DNA of 64,000 bases from UMGS1590 sp036303105. Lineage in GTDB: Bacteria > Bacillota > Peptococcia > Peptococcales > Peptococcaceae. Positions 1-7,941 of the stretch are shown here, piece by piece. Location of the stretch: the NCBI GenBank assembly GCA_036303105.1, contig JAXJBF010000117.1:7522-71521 (forward strand), written 5' to 3'. A program made the position numbers and the translations under genes. Below the pieces are notes generated by a model, which searched no databases, had not been told where the DNA came from, and saw only the letters and a list, made by a program, of their open reading frames with translations. Positions within the stretch are counted from its first letter, which is position 1. Every line of letters starts with the position of its first letter.

Positions 1-1
1 C

Positions 2-280
2 ATTGATCGTCTGGGCATTCCCCGCCAAACGCAATGTTCCTTGATGCGAAAAGAACTGTCTGCGGTGTTTATGATTCCATTGTTTTTCCCGGTCTTACTT
101 ACGATTCTTCTAATGATTGGTACACAGGTTTTCTTTGGTGAGGCAATTTTACAAGACCATTTAATTCCTCTATACGGCTCTATCACCCTTCTTATTTTTT
201 TCACCATCTATGCAATCTACTATGGCGCAACGCTGTTTCTGTTTAAACGAATCATTCTTCTTAGCAAAGTTCCGCACTGA
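2..280 (+). CDS. ABC transporter permease, C-terminal fragment (FtsX/BceB-like)
   Basis: The frame is open to the left edge, so only the last 92 residues are seen. They hold a polar stretch (IDRLGIPRQTQC) followed by at least two strongly hydrophobic segments and a short basic tail. The motif of a small cytoplasmic loop, then RKEL, then a hydrophobic helix resembles the last two helices of FtsX-domain permeases of the BceB/YxdM type, which export or sense peptide antibiotics together with an ATPase. The partner ATPase and most of the permease lie outside the window, so the exact family is inferred. Confidence 0.6.
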   Translation: MDRLGIPRQTQCSLMRKELSAVFMIPLFFPVLLTILLMIGTQVFFGEAILQDHLIPLYGSITLLIFFTIYAIYYGATLFLFKRIILLSKVPH

Positions 281-471
281 TTGCGCCCTTGCTTTAAAGT
301 TCGACACGCATTCAGCAAAAATTTTATGAACATTCATAGTATCAATAACATATTTACGCTGGCCCTTTTTCTTCTCATATACGACAACTGTTTTCTTGCA
401 ACCGATTTCTTCTGTTACGCTTGATTCATGAAATCGATCAAAAGACCACCATTTCCCAGCCGCTCCACACA

Positions 472-509
472 AAAGCGCGCCTCTTTTCAAGCGAAAGGAG
501 GCGCGCTTT
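472..509 (-). terminator. Rho-independent terminator after the VTT gene
   Basis: A 12-bp GC-rich inverted repeat (AAAGCGCGCCTC and its complement) is followed on the minus strand by TTTT. It sits directly after the stop of the VTT-domain gene at 516. Confidence 0.65.
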
Positions 510-515
510 GCAGCA

Positions 516-1286
516 TTACGCATGATATTTTTTCCAGCGATGGTGGATTTCGTAGATTAAGTAGACAAACAAACTGATGACATTGCCAATGAGCAGGGTG
601 ATGGCAGCTGCTTTGAGATTGCCGCTGTTGAGTGCCTGACCGCCGAGGGTCGCCATGATGATTGGCGGAAAGCGGGCGATGACAGTGATGCGGACCCAGG
701 AAGCCAGCGACAGCGGCGTGAGGCCGACAGCATAAGCCAGGAAATCTTTTGGGGTGCCAGGAATGAGGAAGGCAATAAAAACGATGCGCTCGATGTTTTC
801 TTCGTTATAGTCGCTGAGGTCCATTTTCGAGCGTGTGCGCTCAGAGAAAAAGAATTCGATGAGTTTATAGCCGAAGATGCGCGTCAACAGAAACGTCGTA
901 ATGGACGCCAGGAGTGTGCCAAGGGTGCTGAGCAATGAACCGACAATCGGGCCAAAGGCCAAGCCAGCGGCAATTTGAAACGGTTCCCCAGGCAGGATGG
1001 CAATGACCACTTGAAGATAGACGATCGCAAAAAGCACCAAATAACTCCACTTGCCAAACGAAAGTATCCAATCGCGCGCAGCGTTTGGCTCGCTGATGGT
1101 TTGATAAAATGGAATGCCTACCTTGATGATCAGCAGTACCACGATGAGAATCATGACTGCCAAAACGCCAAGCAGGAAGAGAAGATACGGCATGTATTTT
1201 TCCATTTTACGCCGCCGCAGCGCTTTATTGACCGCGCGTTTACGGCCAAAAGGCAGGCGTTTTTTGAGCTTGGTGAGCCAGAGCAT
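516..1286 (-). CDS. TVP38/TMEM64 (VTT domain) membrane protein
   Basis: A 256-residue multispanning membrane protein. After a basic N-terminus rich in Arg and Lys come a first helix (MPYLLFLLGVLAVMILIVVL region) and the VTT/SNARE-associated core with the PGEPFQIAAG motif and, later, PGTPKDFLAYAVGL. Proteins of this family (TVP38, YdjX/YdjZ, related to DedA) act in the cytoplasmic membrane, and some DedA relatives move lipid carriers; a substrate cannot be assigned here. The ATG at 1286 is chosen because an AAAGGAGGG ribosome binding site precedes it. The longer reading from 1445 would run through a terminator and into the next gene. Confidence 0.8.
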   Translation of the reverse strand: MLWLTKLKKRLPFGRKRAVNKALRRRKMEKYMPYLLFLLGVLAVMILIVVLLIIKVGIPFYQTISEPNAARDWILSFGKWSYLVLFAIVYLQVVIAILPGEPFQIAAGLAFGPIVGSLLSTLGTLLASITTFLLTRIFGYKLIEFFFSERTRSKMDLSDYNEENIERIVFIAFLIPGTPKDFLAYAVGLTPLSLASWVRITVIARFPPIIMATLGGQALNSGNLKAAAITLLIGNVISLFVYLIYEIHHRWKKYHA

Positions 1287-1325
1287 CCTGCTCCCTCCTT
1301 TCCACCAGCTGACAATAGGCGAAAA

Positions 1326-1351
1326 GGGACCGCTCCCATTGTGAACGGTCC
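1326..1351 (-). terminator. Terminator after the DUF4825-like lipoprotein gene
   Basis: The inverted repeat GGGACCG/CGGTCCC with a T-rich tail on the minus strand lies between the lipoprotein stop and the VTT start. It argues against the long version of the VTT ORF. Confidence 0.6.
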
Positions 1352-1368
1352 CCCTTGTTGTGTCGTTA

Positions 1369-1896
1369 TTATTCTTCGGTCGTATCCCCAGTCGCTGCTT
1401 TGTCTGGATAGAGACGATCACACAGTGCTGTAAAGGACGCTTCATCCTGACCGGCAGCTTTCACATCGGTTCCCAGTGTTTCGTTGATATAGTCTACACC
1501 AACGGCGCCTTCTACAAGGCCGGAATCGCCAGGATAACTCCAGCTGACTTGTTCGCAGTCATCAATCAGCGCCAACAGAAGCGTCGCAATATTGACCATG
1601 TTCTGATCCATGGTCGCTAGATCGGCATCGCTGTGAAGATACATGAAGCGAATTTGCAGTGTGTATGGATGTTCATCATCTTGTACGGACAGGGTGTATT
1701 TCCCATAGGAATTGACGCCAATAAGCCGCGCCAGATCATTGTTCGCACTGGTATTTTCTATATACGGATTTTTCGCAGCGTACAAACTGCTGGCAAAAGT
1801 GGTCTGTTCCTCCGATTTTTTATCGTTGCCACAACCTGTCACACAAAACAGCGCCACCATCACCAGAACGGCAAGCGTCAATAGCCTTTTTATCAT
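1369..1896 (-). CDS. Lipoprotein, DUF4825-like
   Basis: A 175-residue predicted lipoprotein. The N-terminus is a signal peptide with a lipobox ending VTGC, followed by a charged linker. The mature part has the pattern NPYIENTSANNDLARLIG and a segment YTLSVQDDEHPYTLQIRF that recall DUF4825 domains found in Firmicutes, often with sigma factor or BlaR-type systems. The function is unknown. The ATG at 1896 is preferred over a GTG at 1905 because the latter overlaps the AGAGGTGG ribosome binding site. Terminators lie on both sides, so it seems to be transcribed alone. Confidence 0.65.
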   Translation of the reverse strand: MIKRLLTLAVLVMVALFCVTGCGNDKKSEEQTTFASSLYAAKNPYIENTSANNDLARLIGVNSYGKYTLSVQDDEHPYTLQIRFMYLHSDADLATMDQNMVNIATLLLALIDDCEQVSWSYPGDSGLVEGAVGVDYINETLGTDVKAAGQDEASFTALCDRLYPDKAATGDTTEE

Positions 1897-1941
1897 GGGT
1901 ACCACCTCTTTTGATTATAATGAAAACAAAAGTCCACAGAA

Positions 1942-1977
1942 AAACCCTTGTGCTTCTATTATAAAGCACAAGGGTTT
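1942..1977 (-). terminator. Terminator after the small membrane protein operon
   Basis: The 14-bp arms AAACCCTTGTGCTT and complement are followed by TTTTT on the minus strand. It closes the obg-to-2029 transcription unit. Confidence 0.7.
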
Positions 1978-1986
1978 GATAAACAA
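1958..1986 (-). promoter_or_regulatory. Possible promoter for the lipoprotein gene, inside the terminator
   Basis: Minus-strand TTGTTT and TATAAT are 17 bp apart. The -10 lies in the loop of the preceding terminator, so the two elements overlap. This is a pattern match only. Confidence 0.4.
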
Positions 1987-2028
1987 CAAAATGTTAACAT
2001 TATCTGACAAATCGACCTATTTTATCGA

Positions 2029-2235
2029 CTATTTGTTAAGTACCAGGTACAACACGATGATGATGACCGGAAGCAGCATGAGATAGGTCAGTGGCATGGT
2101 CTTTTTATAGCGCGCCATGCGTTCTTCCTGTGGCAGGTTCTTGTTGGCCAGCTGCATCATGCCATAGCCCTTAACGAGCAGGCTTGCCACCAGAAGGACA
2201 GCTGCCAGAATCAACAATATTGTATTCAGTTCCAT
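2029..2235 (-). CDS. Small two-helix membrane protein, unknown
   Basis: A 68-residue protein with two hydrophobic helices (ILLILAAVLLVASLLV and MLLPVIIIVLYLVL) joined by a basic loop with QEERMARYKKTM. The ATG at 2235 has a GGAGGGG site and starts 2 bases after the stop of the upstream membrane protein. The longer ORF to 2340 would overlap that gene entirely. I do not recognise a family. Its position at the end of the obg operon suggests co-expression with it, not a shared job. Confidence 0.6.
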   Translation of the reverse strand: MELNTILLILAAVLLVASLLVKGYGMMQLANKNLPQEERMARYKKTMPLTYLMLLPVIIIVLYLVLNK

Positions 2236-2237
2236 GT

Positions 2238-2795
2238 CTATACCCCTCCACGAAGTTCCACAAATTGACGGATCAGTGCCACACACAGCACCGCCCACTG
2301 CACGCCAAAGAAAAGATGCCAAATACCAAAACGCTGCCATTTGCTGTCGGCCAGTGCATCATCCAAATGCTTGATAAGGATGTGTTCAGTTTCCGGCGCC
2401 AACGGTGTCAGGCCCAACCAGCCATCATAACGACAGATGACCGTCGCCGGCGGCAGCCGGGTTTCCTGCAGGCTTTCCCGAATGGCCTGCGCCACCATGT
2501 CGTAAATCTCCGGCTCTTGTCGAAAGCCGCCGCCACGAAAAACAAACCAGCGACGGCGGCCAAACGATTGCTGGATCATCATGCAGCCTACAAAAACAAA
2601 GCAAATGAGCGTCGTCCAACGCACACCAGCTGTCCAGCCGCCTTGCCACAGCCATTCCAGCACCACAATTTCAGCAGCCAGAAAGGTCAGCGGTGATGCC
2701 AGCGGCACCACCACTGGCTGTCGACGCAAAAGCGGCACCACCAGCCCGGTCAGAAAAAGCACCAGCACCGGTGTCCACAACCATTCGGCAACCAT
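2238..2795 (-). CDS. Membrane protein of unknown function
   Basis: A 185-residue protein with hydrophobic segments near residues 5-22, 28-48 and 60-76 and another at the C-terminus (HLFFGVQWAVLCVALI). Between them is a soluble part of about 80 residues (RRRWFVFRGGGFRQEPEIYDMVAQAIRES and on). It starts 3 bases after the obg stop, with only a weak GGAATAAG site, so translational coupling with obg is likely. No family recognised. Confidence 0.6.
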   Translation of the reverse strand: MVAEWLWTPVLVLFLTGLVVPLLRRQPVVVPLASPLTFLAAEIVVLEWLWQGGWTAGVRWTTLICFVFVGCMMIQQSFGRRRWFVFRGGGFRQEPEIYDMVAQAIRESLQETRLPPATVICRYDGWLGLTPLAPETEHILIKHLDDALADSKWQRFGIWHLFFGVQWAVLCVALIRQFVELRGGV

Positions 2796-2798
2796 GGC

Positions 2799-4085
2799 TT
2801 ATTCCAAATAATCCAAGGCCATTGGGCCAACAATGACGGTGTCGCCATCTTGAATGCCTGCTTCGCGCAAGGCTTTTTCAATGCCCATGTTGTCGAGAAT
2901 CTTCATGAAGCGTTCCACCGCTTCATCGCGTTCAAACTGCGTGCGGTTGACCAGGCCTTCGATTTCCGGTCCCACCACCTCATAAGCATCAGGCGCAACC
3001 TTGATGACATGGAATGGCGCTTCTTTTTTCTTGGCCGGTTCTTCTTCGACAGGTTCGAAGTCTTCTTCGCTGTATTCCACTGGGCCAATGGCATCCAACA
3101 CATCAGCCAAATGATAGACCAAGTCGTTTAAATCCGAATCGGTGGCTGCGCTCATTGGGAAGATGCGTACATCCGGATAAGCCTCTTTCAGACGCGCAAG
3201 CGCCGCCTCGCGGTCCTCATCGCTCATCAAATCCACTTTATTGGCAACGATCACCATTGGCTTTTCATTGAGCTGCGGTGCATAGCGTTCCAGTTCGCCG
3301 CGAATGATGGCCAGATCGTCGAGAGGATCGCGTCCTTCTGAACCAGAAAGATCCACCACATGCACCAGCACACGCGTGCGTTCCACATGACGCAGAAAGC
3401 GATGACCAAGGCCAGCACCTTCGGCAGCGCCTTCAACAAGGCCAGGCACGTCTGCGATGACAAAACTGCGGCCAGCGTCTACGCGCACCATGCCGAGGTT
3501 TGGTTCCAAGGTCGTAAAATGATAATTGGCGATCTTTGGCTTGGCCGCCGATACACGGCTGATGATCGTTGATTTGCCAACATTTGGAAAACCAACCAAG
3601 CCAACATCTGCCAGGAGTTTTAATTCCAGCGTGATCCAACGTTCTTCACCCTTTTCGCCGTTTTCAGCGAAAGCAGGTGCACGATGGGTGGAGCTGACAA
3701 AGCGGGCATTGCCGCGCCCGCCGCGGCCACCCTGAGCAACGACAATTTCCTGACCATGATGGCGCAGGTCACCAAGCAACTTCTTGGTGTCGGCATCGCG
3801 AACCACGGTGCCGACTGGCACCCGCAGCACAATGTCATCGGCACTGCGGCCATGTTGTTTGGCACCGGAACCATGGTCGCCACGTTTGCCTTTATAATGG
3901 GTCTGATAGCGGAAGTCGATCAAGGTGCGCAAGCCTTCGTCAGCACGCAGAATGATGGAGCCGCCGCATCCGCCGTCACCGCCGGCCGGACCGCCCTTTG
4001 GCACATATTTTTCGCGACGGAAAGCAACAATGCCGTTGCCGCCGTCACCGGCCTTTACGTTGACCTTTGCGTAATCATAAAACAT
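2799..4085 (-). CDS. obg: GTPase Obg
   Basis: A 428-residue essential GTPase that binds the 50S ribosomal subunit and links ribosome assembly to growth and stress control. The Obg fold at the N-terminus is glycine-rich (KAGDGGNGIVAFRREKYVPKG near 11-31). The G domain starts with the P-loop GFPNVGKS at 165-172, with DVPG and NKVD motifs after it. A C-terminal OCT domain ends at DYLE. The ATG at 4085 is 6 bases from the AGGAGG site; an ATG at 4091 abuts that site and is unlikely. The start overlaps the end of the MutS-like gene by 11 bases. Confidence 0.95.
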   Translation of the reverse strand: MFYDYAKVNVKAGDGGNGIVAFRREKYVPKGGPAGGDGGCGGSIILRADEGLRTLIDFRYQTHYKGKRGDHGSGAKQHGRSADDIVLRVPVGTVVRDADTKKLLGDLRHHGQEIVVAQGGRGGRGNARFVSSTHRAPAFAENGEKGEERWITLELKLLADVGLVGFPNVGKSTIISRVSAAKPKIANYHFTTLEPNLGMVRVDAGRSFVIADVPGLVEGAAEGAGLGHRFLRHVERTRVLVHVVDLSGSEGRDPLDDLAIIRGELERYAPQLNEKPMVIVANKVDLMSDEDREAALARLKEAYPDVRIFPMSAATDSDLNDLVYHLADVLDAIGPVEYSEEDFEPVEEEPAKKKEAPFHVIKVAPDAYEVVGPEIEGLVNRTQFERDEAVERFMKILDNMGIEKALREAGIQDGDTVIVGPMALDYLE

Positions 4086-5901
4086 GGGCATCCTCCTTTT
4101 CTTTCACAGGGTCTTCATCGTCCAAAAGGCCTGCAATGCGCATCAAATGCTTGGCATTGGTGGTCCTGCAGCGGCCTGGACGGATCTTATAATCAAAAGC
4201 GATGGCATCGCCTTCATAATGTTCTTCAAAATGGTAATTTTTGCCGTTAACTTCTGGCGAATCTGCAAGAGCACAAAGCTCAAAATCGTGCGTCGTCACC
4301 AGTGTCATCATCCATGGATGCGAAAGTTTGCGAATGGCCGCCTGCGCACCGATGATGCGGTCTGCCGAGTTGGTCCCTTTGAAGATCTCATCAACAAGAA
4401 CCAGCATTGGCTGTTGCTGCTGCGACCAATTGACCATTTGTTTAATGCGCAGAATTTCACCATAAAAGGAGCTGATGCCTTCGCTGACATCATCGCTGAC
4501 ACGCATGGATGTAAAAATACGCATTGGGCTGATGCGGAACTGTTTTGCCATAACCGTTCCGCCAGCATAAGCCAGCACTGCGTTAAGCGCAATGGTACGC
4601 ATGAAGGTTGATTTCCCGCTCATGTTGCTGCCGGTGATGATGACGGTGTCACCGCCTTGGCTGTAATCATTGCCGACAACGGTGCGAGGGTCCAAGAGCG
4701 GATGTTTGCCATCCACCATGTCCAATAGCGGCGCACCAGGCACAATGTCCGGTACCGTCGTTTCATCAGAACGCATGCGTGACAGCGTGCCCAGAGAATA
4801 GAGCGCTTCCACTTCCCCCAGCCAATCCATCCAGAGGCCGAACGACGTGCCATATTTTTTGCGCCAACTATCCAGCGCCATGCAGCAGTTGAAGTCCCAG
4901 GCCAAAAGCCCAACCAATGGCAAATACAACACGAAGTTTTCACGCAGCTGCCAGGCATTGACAATGCGATTAAGACTGCGGATTCCTTCGCCGGCATTGG
5001 CCAGCTGTTGCTGCATCTCGCGCAGATAGGCGCTTTGGAAATCCGGCGATAGAATCACATTGATGCGTTCCTCGGCGCGGCTCAGCCGTCGGGCCAACAC
5101 CATGACGCTTTCTTTTTCGGTTTGAATGCTGCCAGAAAGCAGCACCGAAGCAATCAGCTGCAGGAAGAAGCAATACAGCACCATCATCCAGGAAGTAACA
5201 CCTAAAAGCGCTGTCACCACCAAAAGCAGGGTGATGGCAGGCATCCCCAAGGCAAGAAGTTTCACCTGAGGTACGCTGCTGTTGCCTTTTCCGGTGGCAT
5301 AGTGGCGCAGTTTGGCTTCGGCTTTGCGCTCATCCTCTTCGCGGCGACGATCCTTCGCGAGACCAAGGGCTTCAAAATCGATGGCCAGGGCATCGTCGCG
5401 CAAAAGTTCCAGCACCGACGCCTGACGCTCTGCAATGTGCTTGAGATTCGGACGCGTCAAAAGACGCATCAGTGCATCACGCCCACCAATGGTGTGCGCC
5501 ACAGAAATATATTGATACAACGAGCGCGGCCCGAACAAATCAAGGTCGCTGGAAAGAAAATCGTCCTTGCGTACATAGCTGGCACCATCGTCTGCAAAAT
5601 CGTACCATTCTCCTTTGCAGCGTGCGTCATAGCGCTGCAGCACCAACAGGCGATTCTGAGCCAGCTCTATAACTGCCTGCTGCTGATTGAACCGATGCAC
5701 CAAATAGCAGAAACAGATCACCCCTGCCACTGCCAGCGCGTAGCCTGGCAAAAGATCATTGCGAATGCCAAACACCAGCCCCACCAATACTGCCAGCGCG
5801 GAAATCAGGCGTCCATTGCTCCATAAAAGCAAGCGCCGTTTTTCAGCAGCAACGCGCATTTCGGCATCACTGAGCATTTTTTCGATTTCGTTAGGCTTCA
5901 T
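4075..5901 (-). CDS. Membrane-bound MutS-like ATPase
   Basis: A 608-residue protein with a C-terminal MutS-type ATPase domain: Walker A GSNMSGKST near residue 423, a conserved SEGISSFYGEILRIK segment, Walker B MLVLVDEIFKGTNS, and a following THDFEL. Unlike MutS or MutS2 it has no mismatch-binding domain I and carries four predicted membrane helices, at about 31-47, 52-69, 214-233 and 236-257. Proteins of this shape are annotated as MutS family but their role is not settled. The ATG at 5901 has an AAGAGA site. It lies between rpmA and obg and overlaps the obg start by 11 bases, which suggests coupling. Confidence 0.8.
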   Translation of the reverse strand: MKPNEIEKMLSDAEMRVAAEKRRLLLWSNGRLISALAVLVGLVFGIRNDLLPGYALAVAGVICFCYLVHRFNQQQAVIELAQNRLLVLQRYDARCKGEWYDFADDGASYVRKDDFLSSDLDLFGPRSLYQYISVAHTIGGRDALMRLLTRPNLKHIAERQASVLELLRDDALAIDFEALGLAKDRRREEDERKAEAKLRHYATGKGNSSVPQVKLLALGMPAITLLLVVTALLGVTSWMMVLYCFFLQLIASVLLSGSIQTEKESVMVLARRLSRAEERINVILSPDFQSAYLREMQQQLANAGEGIRSLNRIVNAWQLRENFVLYLPLVGLLAWDFNCCMALDSWRKKYGTSFGLWMDWLGEVEALYSLGTLSRMRSDETTVPDIVPGAPLLDMVDGKHPLLDPRTVVGNDYSQGGDTVIITGSNMSGKSTFMRTIALNAVLAYAGGTVMAKQFRISPMRIFTSMRVSDDVSEGISSFYGEILRIKQMVNWSQQQQPMLVLVDEIFKGTNSADRIIGAQAAIRKLSHPWMMTLVTTHDFELCALADSPEVNGKNYHFEEHYEGDAIAFDYKIRPGRCRTTNAKHLMRIAGLLDDEDPVKEKEDAHVL

Positions 5902-5931
5902 GATTGTTCTCTTTCTTATAAATAACAAAAA

Positions 5932-5953
5932 GGGATGACCGAGCGGTCATCCC
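5932..5953 (-). terminator. Terminator after rpmA
   Basis: A compact hairpin (GGGATGACC and complement, tetraloop) is followed on the minus strand by six T. It separates rpmA from the MutS-like gene, whose expression would need read-through or a weak internal promoter. Confidence 0.7.
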
Positions 5954-5964
5954 CCATTTTCTTC

Positions 5965-6243
5965 TTATTCAGCAGCATAAACGCTGACCAGGGTCTTATT
6001 GTTGCCCTTTTCGTAACGAACGACGCCGTCGATCTTTGCGAACAGGGTATCATCGCCGCCCTTGCCAACATTAGCGCCCGGATGGATCTTGGTCCCTCTC
6101 TGGCGATAAAGAATGTTGCCGGCCTTTACGGTCTGACCATCACTCTTCTTCGCACCGAGACGCTTGGAGTGGGAATCACGACCGTTCTTGGTACTACCTA
6201 CCCCTTTTTTAGATGCGAATAATTGCAAATCGAGTTTGAACAT
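5965..6243 (-). CDS. rpmA: 50S ribosomal protein L27 with cleavable N-terminus
   Basis: A 92-residue L27, which sits at the peptidyl-transferase centre. The sequence begins MFKLDLQLFASKKGVGST. The first nine residues match the Firmicute extension (consensus LxLQxFASKKG) that must be cut by Prp to expose the Ala that reaches into the ribosome. The prp gene lies immediately upstream. The ATG at 6243 has a GAGGAGG site; upstream methionines in frame lack one. Confidence 0.97.
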   Translation of the reverse strand: MFKLDLQLFASKKGVGSTKNGRDSHSKRLGAKKSDGQTVKAGNILYRQRGTKIHPGANVGKGGDDTLFAKIDGVVRYEKGNNKTLVSVYAAE

Positions 6244-6256
6244 CTTGTCCACCTCC

Positions 6257-6586
6257 TCAAACATGAACACTGTTTGCTTTGATGTAGTTCGGATATGTCT
6301 CAGCCAGCGCGCTGGCTCCGACTTCTAACGTTTTCAGCACCGCTTCCGCGATGAGCGCTTCGCGATCATCTGCGATCGGTGATAACATCAATTTTACATA
6401 GCCTTCGTCTAATTCGGCTTCGTAGTGCACCCCTTGCACAGCCAGACTGTTTTCAGTCACAATGGCCAGGGTGGAAGCCGCAGCACAGACCAAATCCTCG
6501 CCATAAGGAGCGGATTCTGCATGGCCGGAAAATTCATAACCTGCCAGGCGGTTATCTGTGTCATAGTAAAGCGTCACTTGGATCAT
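6257..6586 (-). CDS. prp: Ribosomal-processing cysteine protease Prp
   Basis: A 109-residue YsxB/Prp family protein that removes the L27 leader. The expected catalytic His is in the SGHAESA motif at residue 22 and the catalytic Cys is in DLVCAAAS at residue 34. The start ATG overlaps the rplU stop (TAATG), so it is translationally coupled to L21 and is co-made with its substrate L27 13 bases downstream. This order, rplU-prp-rpmA, is the normal Firmicute arrangement. Confidence 0.93.
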   Translation of the reverse strand: MIQVTLYYDTDNRLAGYEFSGHAESAPYGEDLVCAAASTLAIVTENSLAVQGVHYEAELDEGYVKLMLSPIADDREALIAEAVLKTLEVGASALAETYPNYIKANSVHV

Positions 6587-6897
6587 TAGCCAACGATCGA
6601 TTCAACAGTCACGCGGGTGTAAGGCTGACGATGACCTTTTTTACGACGATAGTTCTTTTTAGGTTTGTATTTGAAAACAACGATCTTAGGTGCTTTGCCG
6701 TTTTCAACAACCTTCAGGCTAACCTTAGCGCCTTCAACGTAAGGCTTACCGGTAACGATTTCGCCGTCCTTGTTGAGCATCAATACGGAGTCGATTTCAA
6801 CAGTTTCACCAGCTTCAGCGTGGAGCAGTTCCACATCGAGAGTCTGGCCTTCTTCAACTTTGTATTGTTTGCCACCAGTTGCAATAATAGCGTACAT
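6586..6897 (-). CDS. rplU: 50S ribosomal protein L21
   Basis: A 103-residue L21. It begins MYAIIATGGKQYKVEEGQ and ends with the basic KPKKNYRRKKGHRQPYTRVTVESI signature that binds 23S rRNA. The ATG at 6897 follows a GGGAGGAG site. The longer reading to 7083 runs through the promoter and leader and is not real. It heads the operon rplU-prp-rpmA-(mutS-like)-obg. Confidence 0.97.
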   Translation of the reverse strand: MYAIIATGGKQYKVEEGQTLDVELLHAEAGETVEIDSVLMLNKDGEIVTGKPYVEGAKVSLKVVENGKAPKIVVFKYKPKKNYRRKKGHRQPYTRVTVESIVG

Positions 6898-7003
6898 TTT
6901 TTTCACTCCTCCCTGAGAATACTCGCTGCGGCTAGGTAGCAGCAGGGCTGCGTTTTCCAACCCGACGCAGGCGGTTTCGATCTGGGAAAACACCCATATC
7001 CGA
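6898..7003 (-). ncRNA. Structured 5' leader of rplU (L21 leader candidate)
   Basis: About 105 bases lie between the predicted transcription start and the rplU ATG. On the minus strand they can form nested hairpins, including CTGCGT/ACGCAG and GCTGC/GCAGC pairs just before the ribosome binding site. Firmicute rplU genes often carry an autoregulatory L21 leader. Assignment here rests on position and pairing only. Confidence 0.45.
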
Positions 7004-7009
7004 AAATTA

Positions 7010-7038
7010 ATTATACAGAATTGGCGGAGCGCCGTCAA
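7010..7038 (-). promoter_or_regulatory. Sigma-A promoter of rplU operon
   Basis: Minus strand: TTGACG, 17-bp spacer, TATAAT. A near-consensus promoter, fitting a ribosomal protein operon. Confidence 0.85.
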
Positions 7039-7098
7039 GAAAAATATGGTTTTTGCCGGCCATTTTCGGGAAATATTGCCCACCGCGGTTCATAAAAA

Positions 7099-7128
7099 AA
7101 CCAGAAGACGACGAGCGTCTTCTGGTTG
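7099..7128 (-). terminator. Terminator after the TIR gene
   Basis: Twelve-bp arms (AACCAGAAGACG and complement) with seven T on the minus strand. It isolates the TIR gene from the rplU promoter. Confidence 0.8.
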
Positions 7129-7143
7129 AACGTTCACTGCGGC

Positions 7144-7755
7144 TTAGAGCATCTTCGATACGTAGGCTACGCGGTCACCAGCATCTTCGGTGAATGGCAC
7201 CTGGCCAGCTTCCTGATCCTTGAGCACATCGAGAATGACTTCGCAGAGGTTGTACTTGGTGTCGACATGGTCGACGCGGTTGTTGTATTTGTCGCGGTAT
7301 TTTTTCATACGTTCCGCTTCGGCTTCGCTGAGGTATTCATCCTTGAACTGGCCATACAATTTACCGTTGACGTACTTTTCAATATCGAGGTTGTCCACTT
7401 CATCGAGATCAACGACAACCACTGGCAGTGCAGCACGTTCATCGGTGACAGCGTGGCTCTTGGTATAGGCCACTTCCTTGGCACACTGTGCTGAGCTCAT
7501 GGATTCTTCGCTGAGATAGAACAGAACACCTTTGCAGTTGAGGTTGGCAATGGCGCCAAAAATGGTACTGTTGTAGCCATCCCCTGTCATGTTGGATTCA
7601 ACGTCGATCCAAAGGTTTTTGCCAGCTTCCTGCAAAGCGATGACATCGGCATACACGTTTGCCCCATCGCGGGTGGAATAGCTGACGTAAATATATGGTT
7701 GGCTGCAATCGCAAGCCTTGATTTGTGCGGCTAATTCTTGAATGGTTTCTGACAC
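7144..7755 (-). CDS. Stand-alone TIR-domain protein
   Basis: A 203-residue soluble protein. The N-terminal half matches a TIR fold: strand YIYVSYS at 21-27, then LWIDVESNMTGDGYN with the WxD pattern, helix IFGAIANLNCKGVLFYLSEESMSSAQCAKEV. Glu94 in the CAKE motif is where NAD-cleaving TIR domains carry the catalytic Glu. The C-terminal 100 residues (KYVNGKLYGQFKDEYLSEAEAERMKKYRDK) are charged and unassigned. The start is GTG with a GAGAGGAAG site. It has its own promoter and terminator and no visible partner such as a SIR2, Thoeris or CRISPR-type gene. Bacterial TIR proteins act in phage defence, NAD signalling or host interaction; which one applies is not known. Confidence 0.8.
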   Translation of the reverse strand: MSETIQELAAQIKACDCSQPYIYVSYSTRDGANVYADVIALQEAGKNLWIDVESNMTGDGYNSTIFGAIANLNCKGVLFYLSEESMSSAQCAKEVAYTKSHAVTDERAALPVVVVDLDEVDNLDIEKYVNGKLYGQFKDEYLSEAEAERMKKYRDKYNNRVDHVDTKYNLCEVILDVLKDQEAGQVPFTEDAGDRVAYVSKML

Positions 7756-7801
7756 GTTATCAACTTCCTCTCGTTTCTAAACAACTACAGTTAATGGAAA
7801 A

Positions 7802-7830
7802 ATTATAACACAACCTTTGTGTGATTAAAA
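7802..7830 (-). promoter_or_regulatory. TIR gene promoter with palindrome in the spacer
   Basis: A minus-strand TATAAT (7802-7807) is preceded 17 bp upstream by a weak TTTTAA. The spacer holds the inverted repeat ACACAA-CCT-TTGTGT (7808-7822), placed where a repressor would block RNA polymerase. Confidence 0.5.
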
Positions 7831-7883
7831 GACAGACCACGCTTTTTGTCCGCTTTCCCTCATCATCTCAGAATGACAAAAAA

Positions 7884-7922
7884 CGGCGAGAAACACAAAT
7901 GCTTGCTTTGCGTTTCTCGCCG
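7884..7922 (-). terminator. Terminator after proC
   Basis: Arms CGGCGAGAAAC and complement with TTTTTT on the minus strand. Confidence 0.75.
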
Positions 7923-7941
7923 CCTGCTTCTGTTCACAAGG

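Noticed and set aside
170..523. Minus-strand open frame of 117 codons at the left end
   Set aside because: Its N-terminal part is the terminator hairpin of the VTT gene, its C-terminal part lies antisense to the ABC permease, and there is no ribosome binding site. A worn gene remnant in 290-460 cannot be excluded, but I recognise no family.
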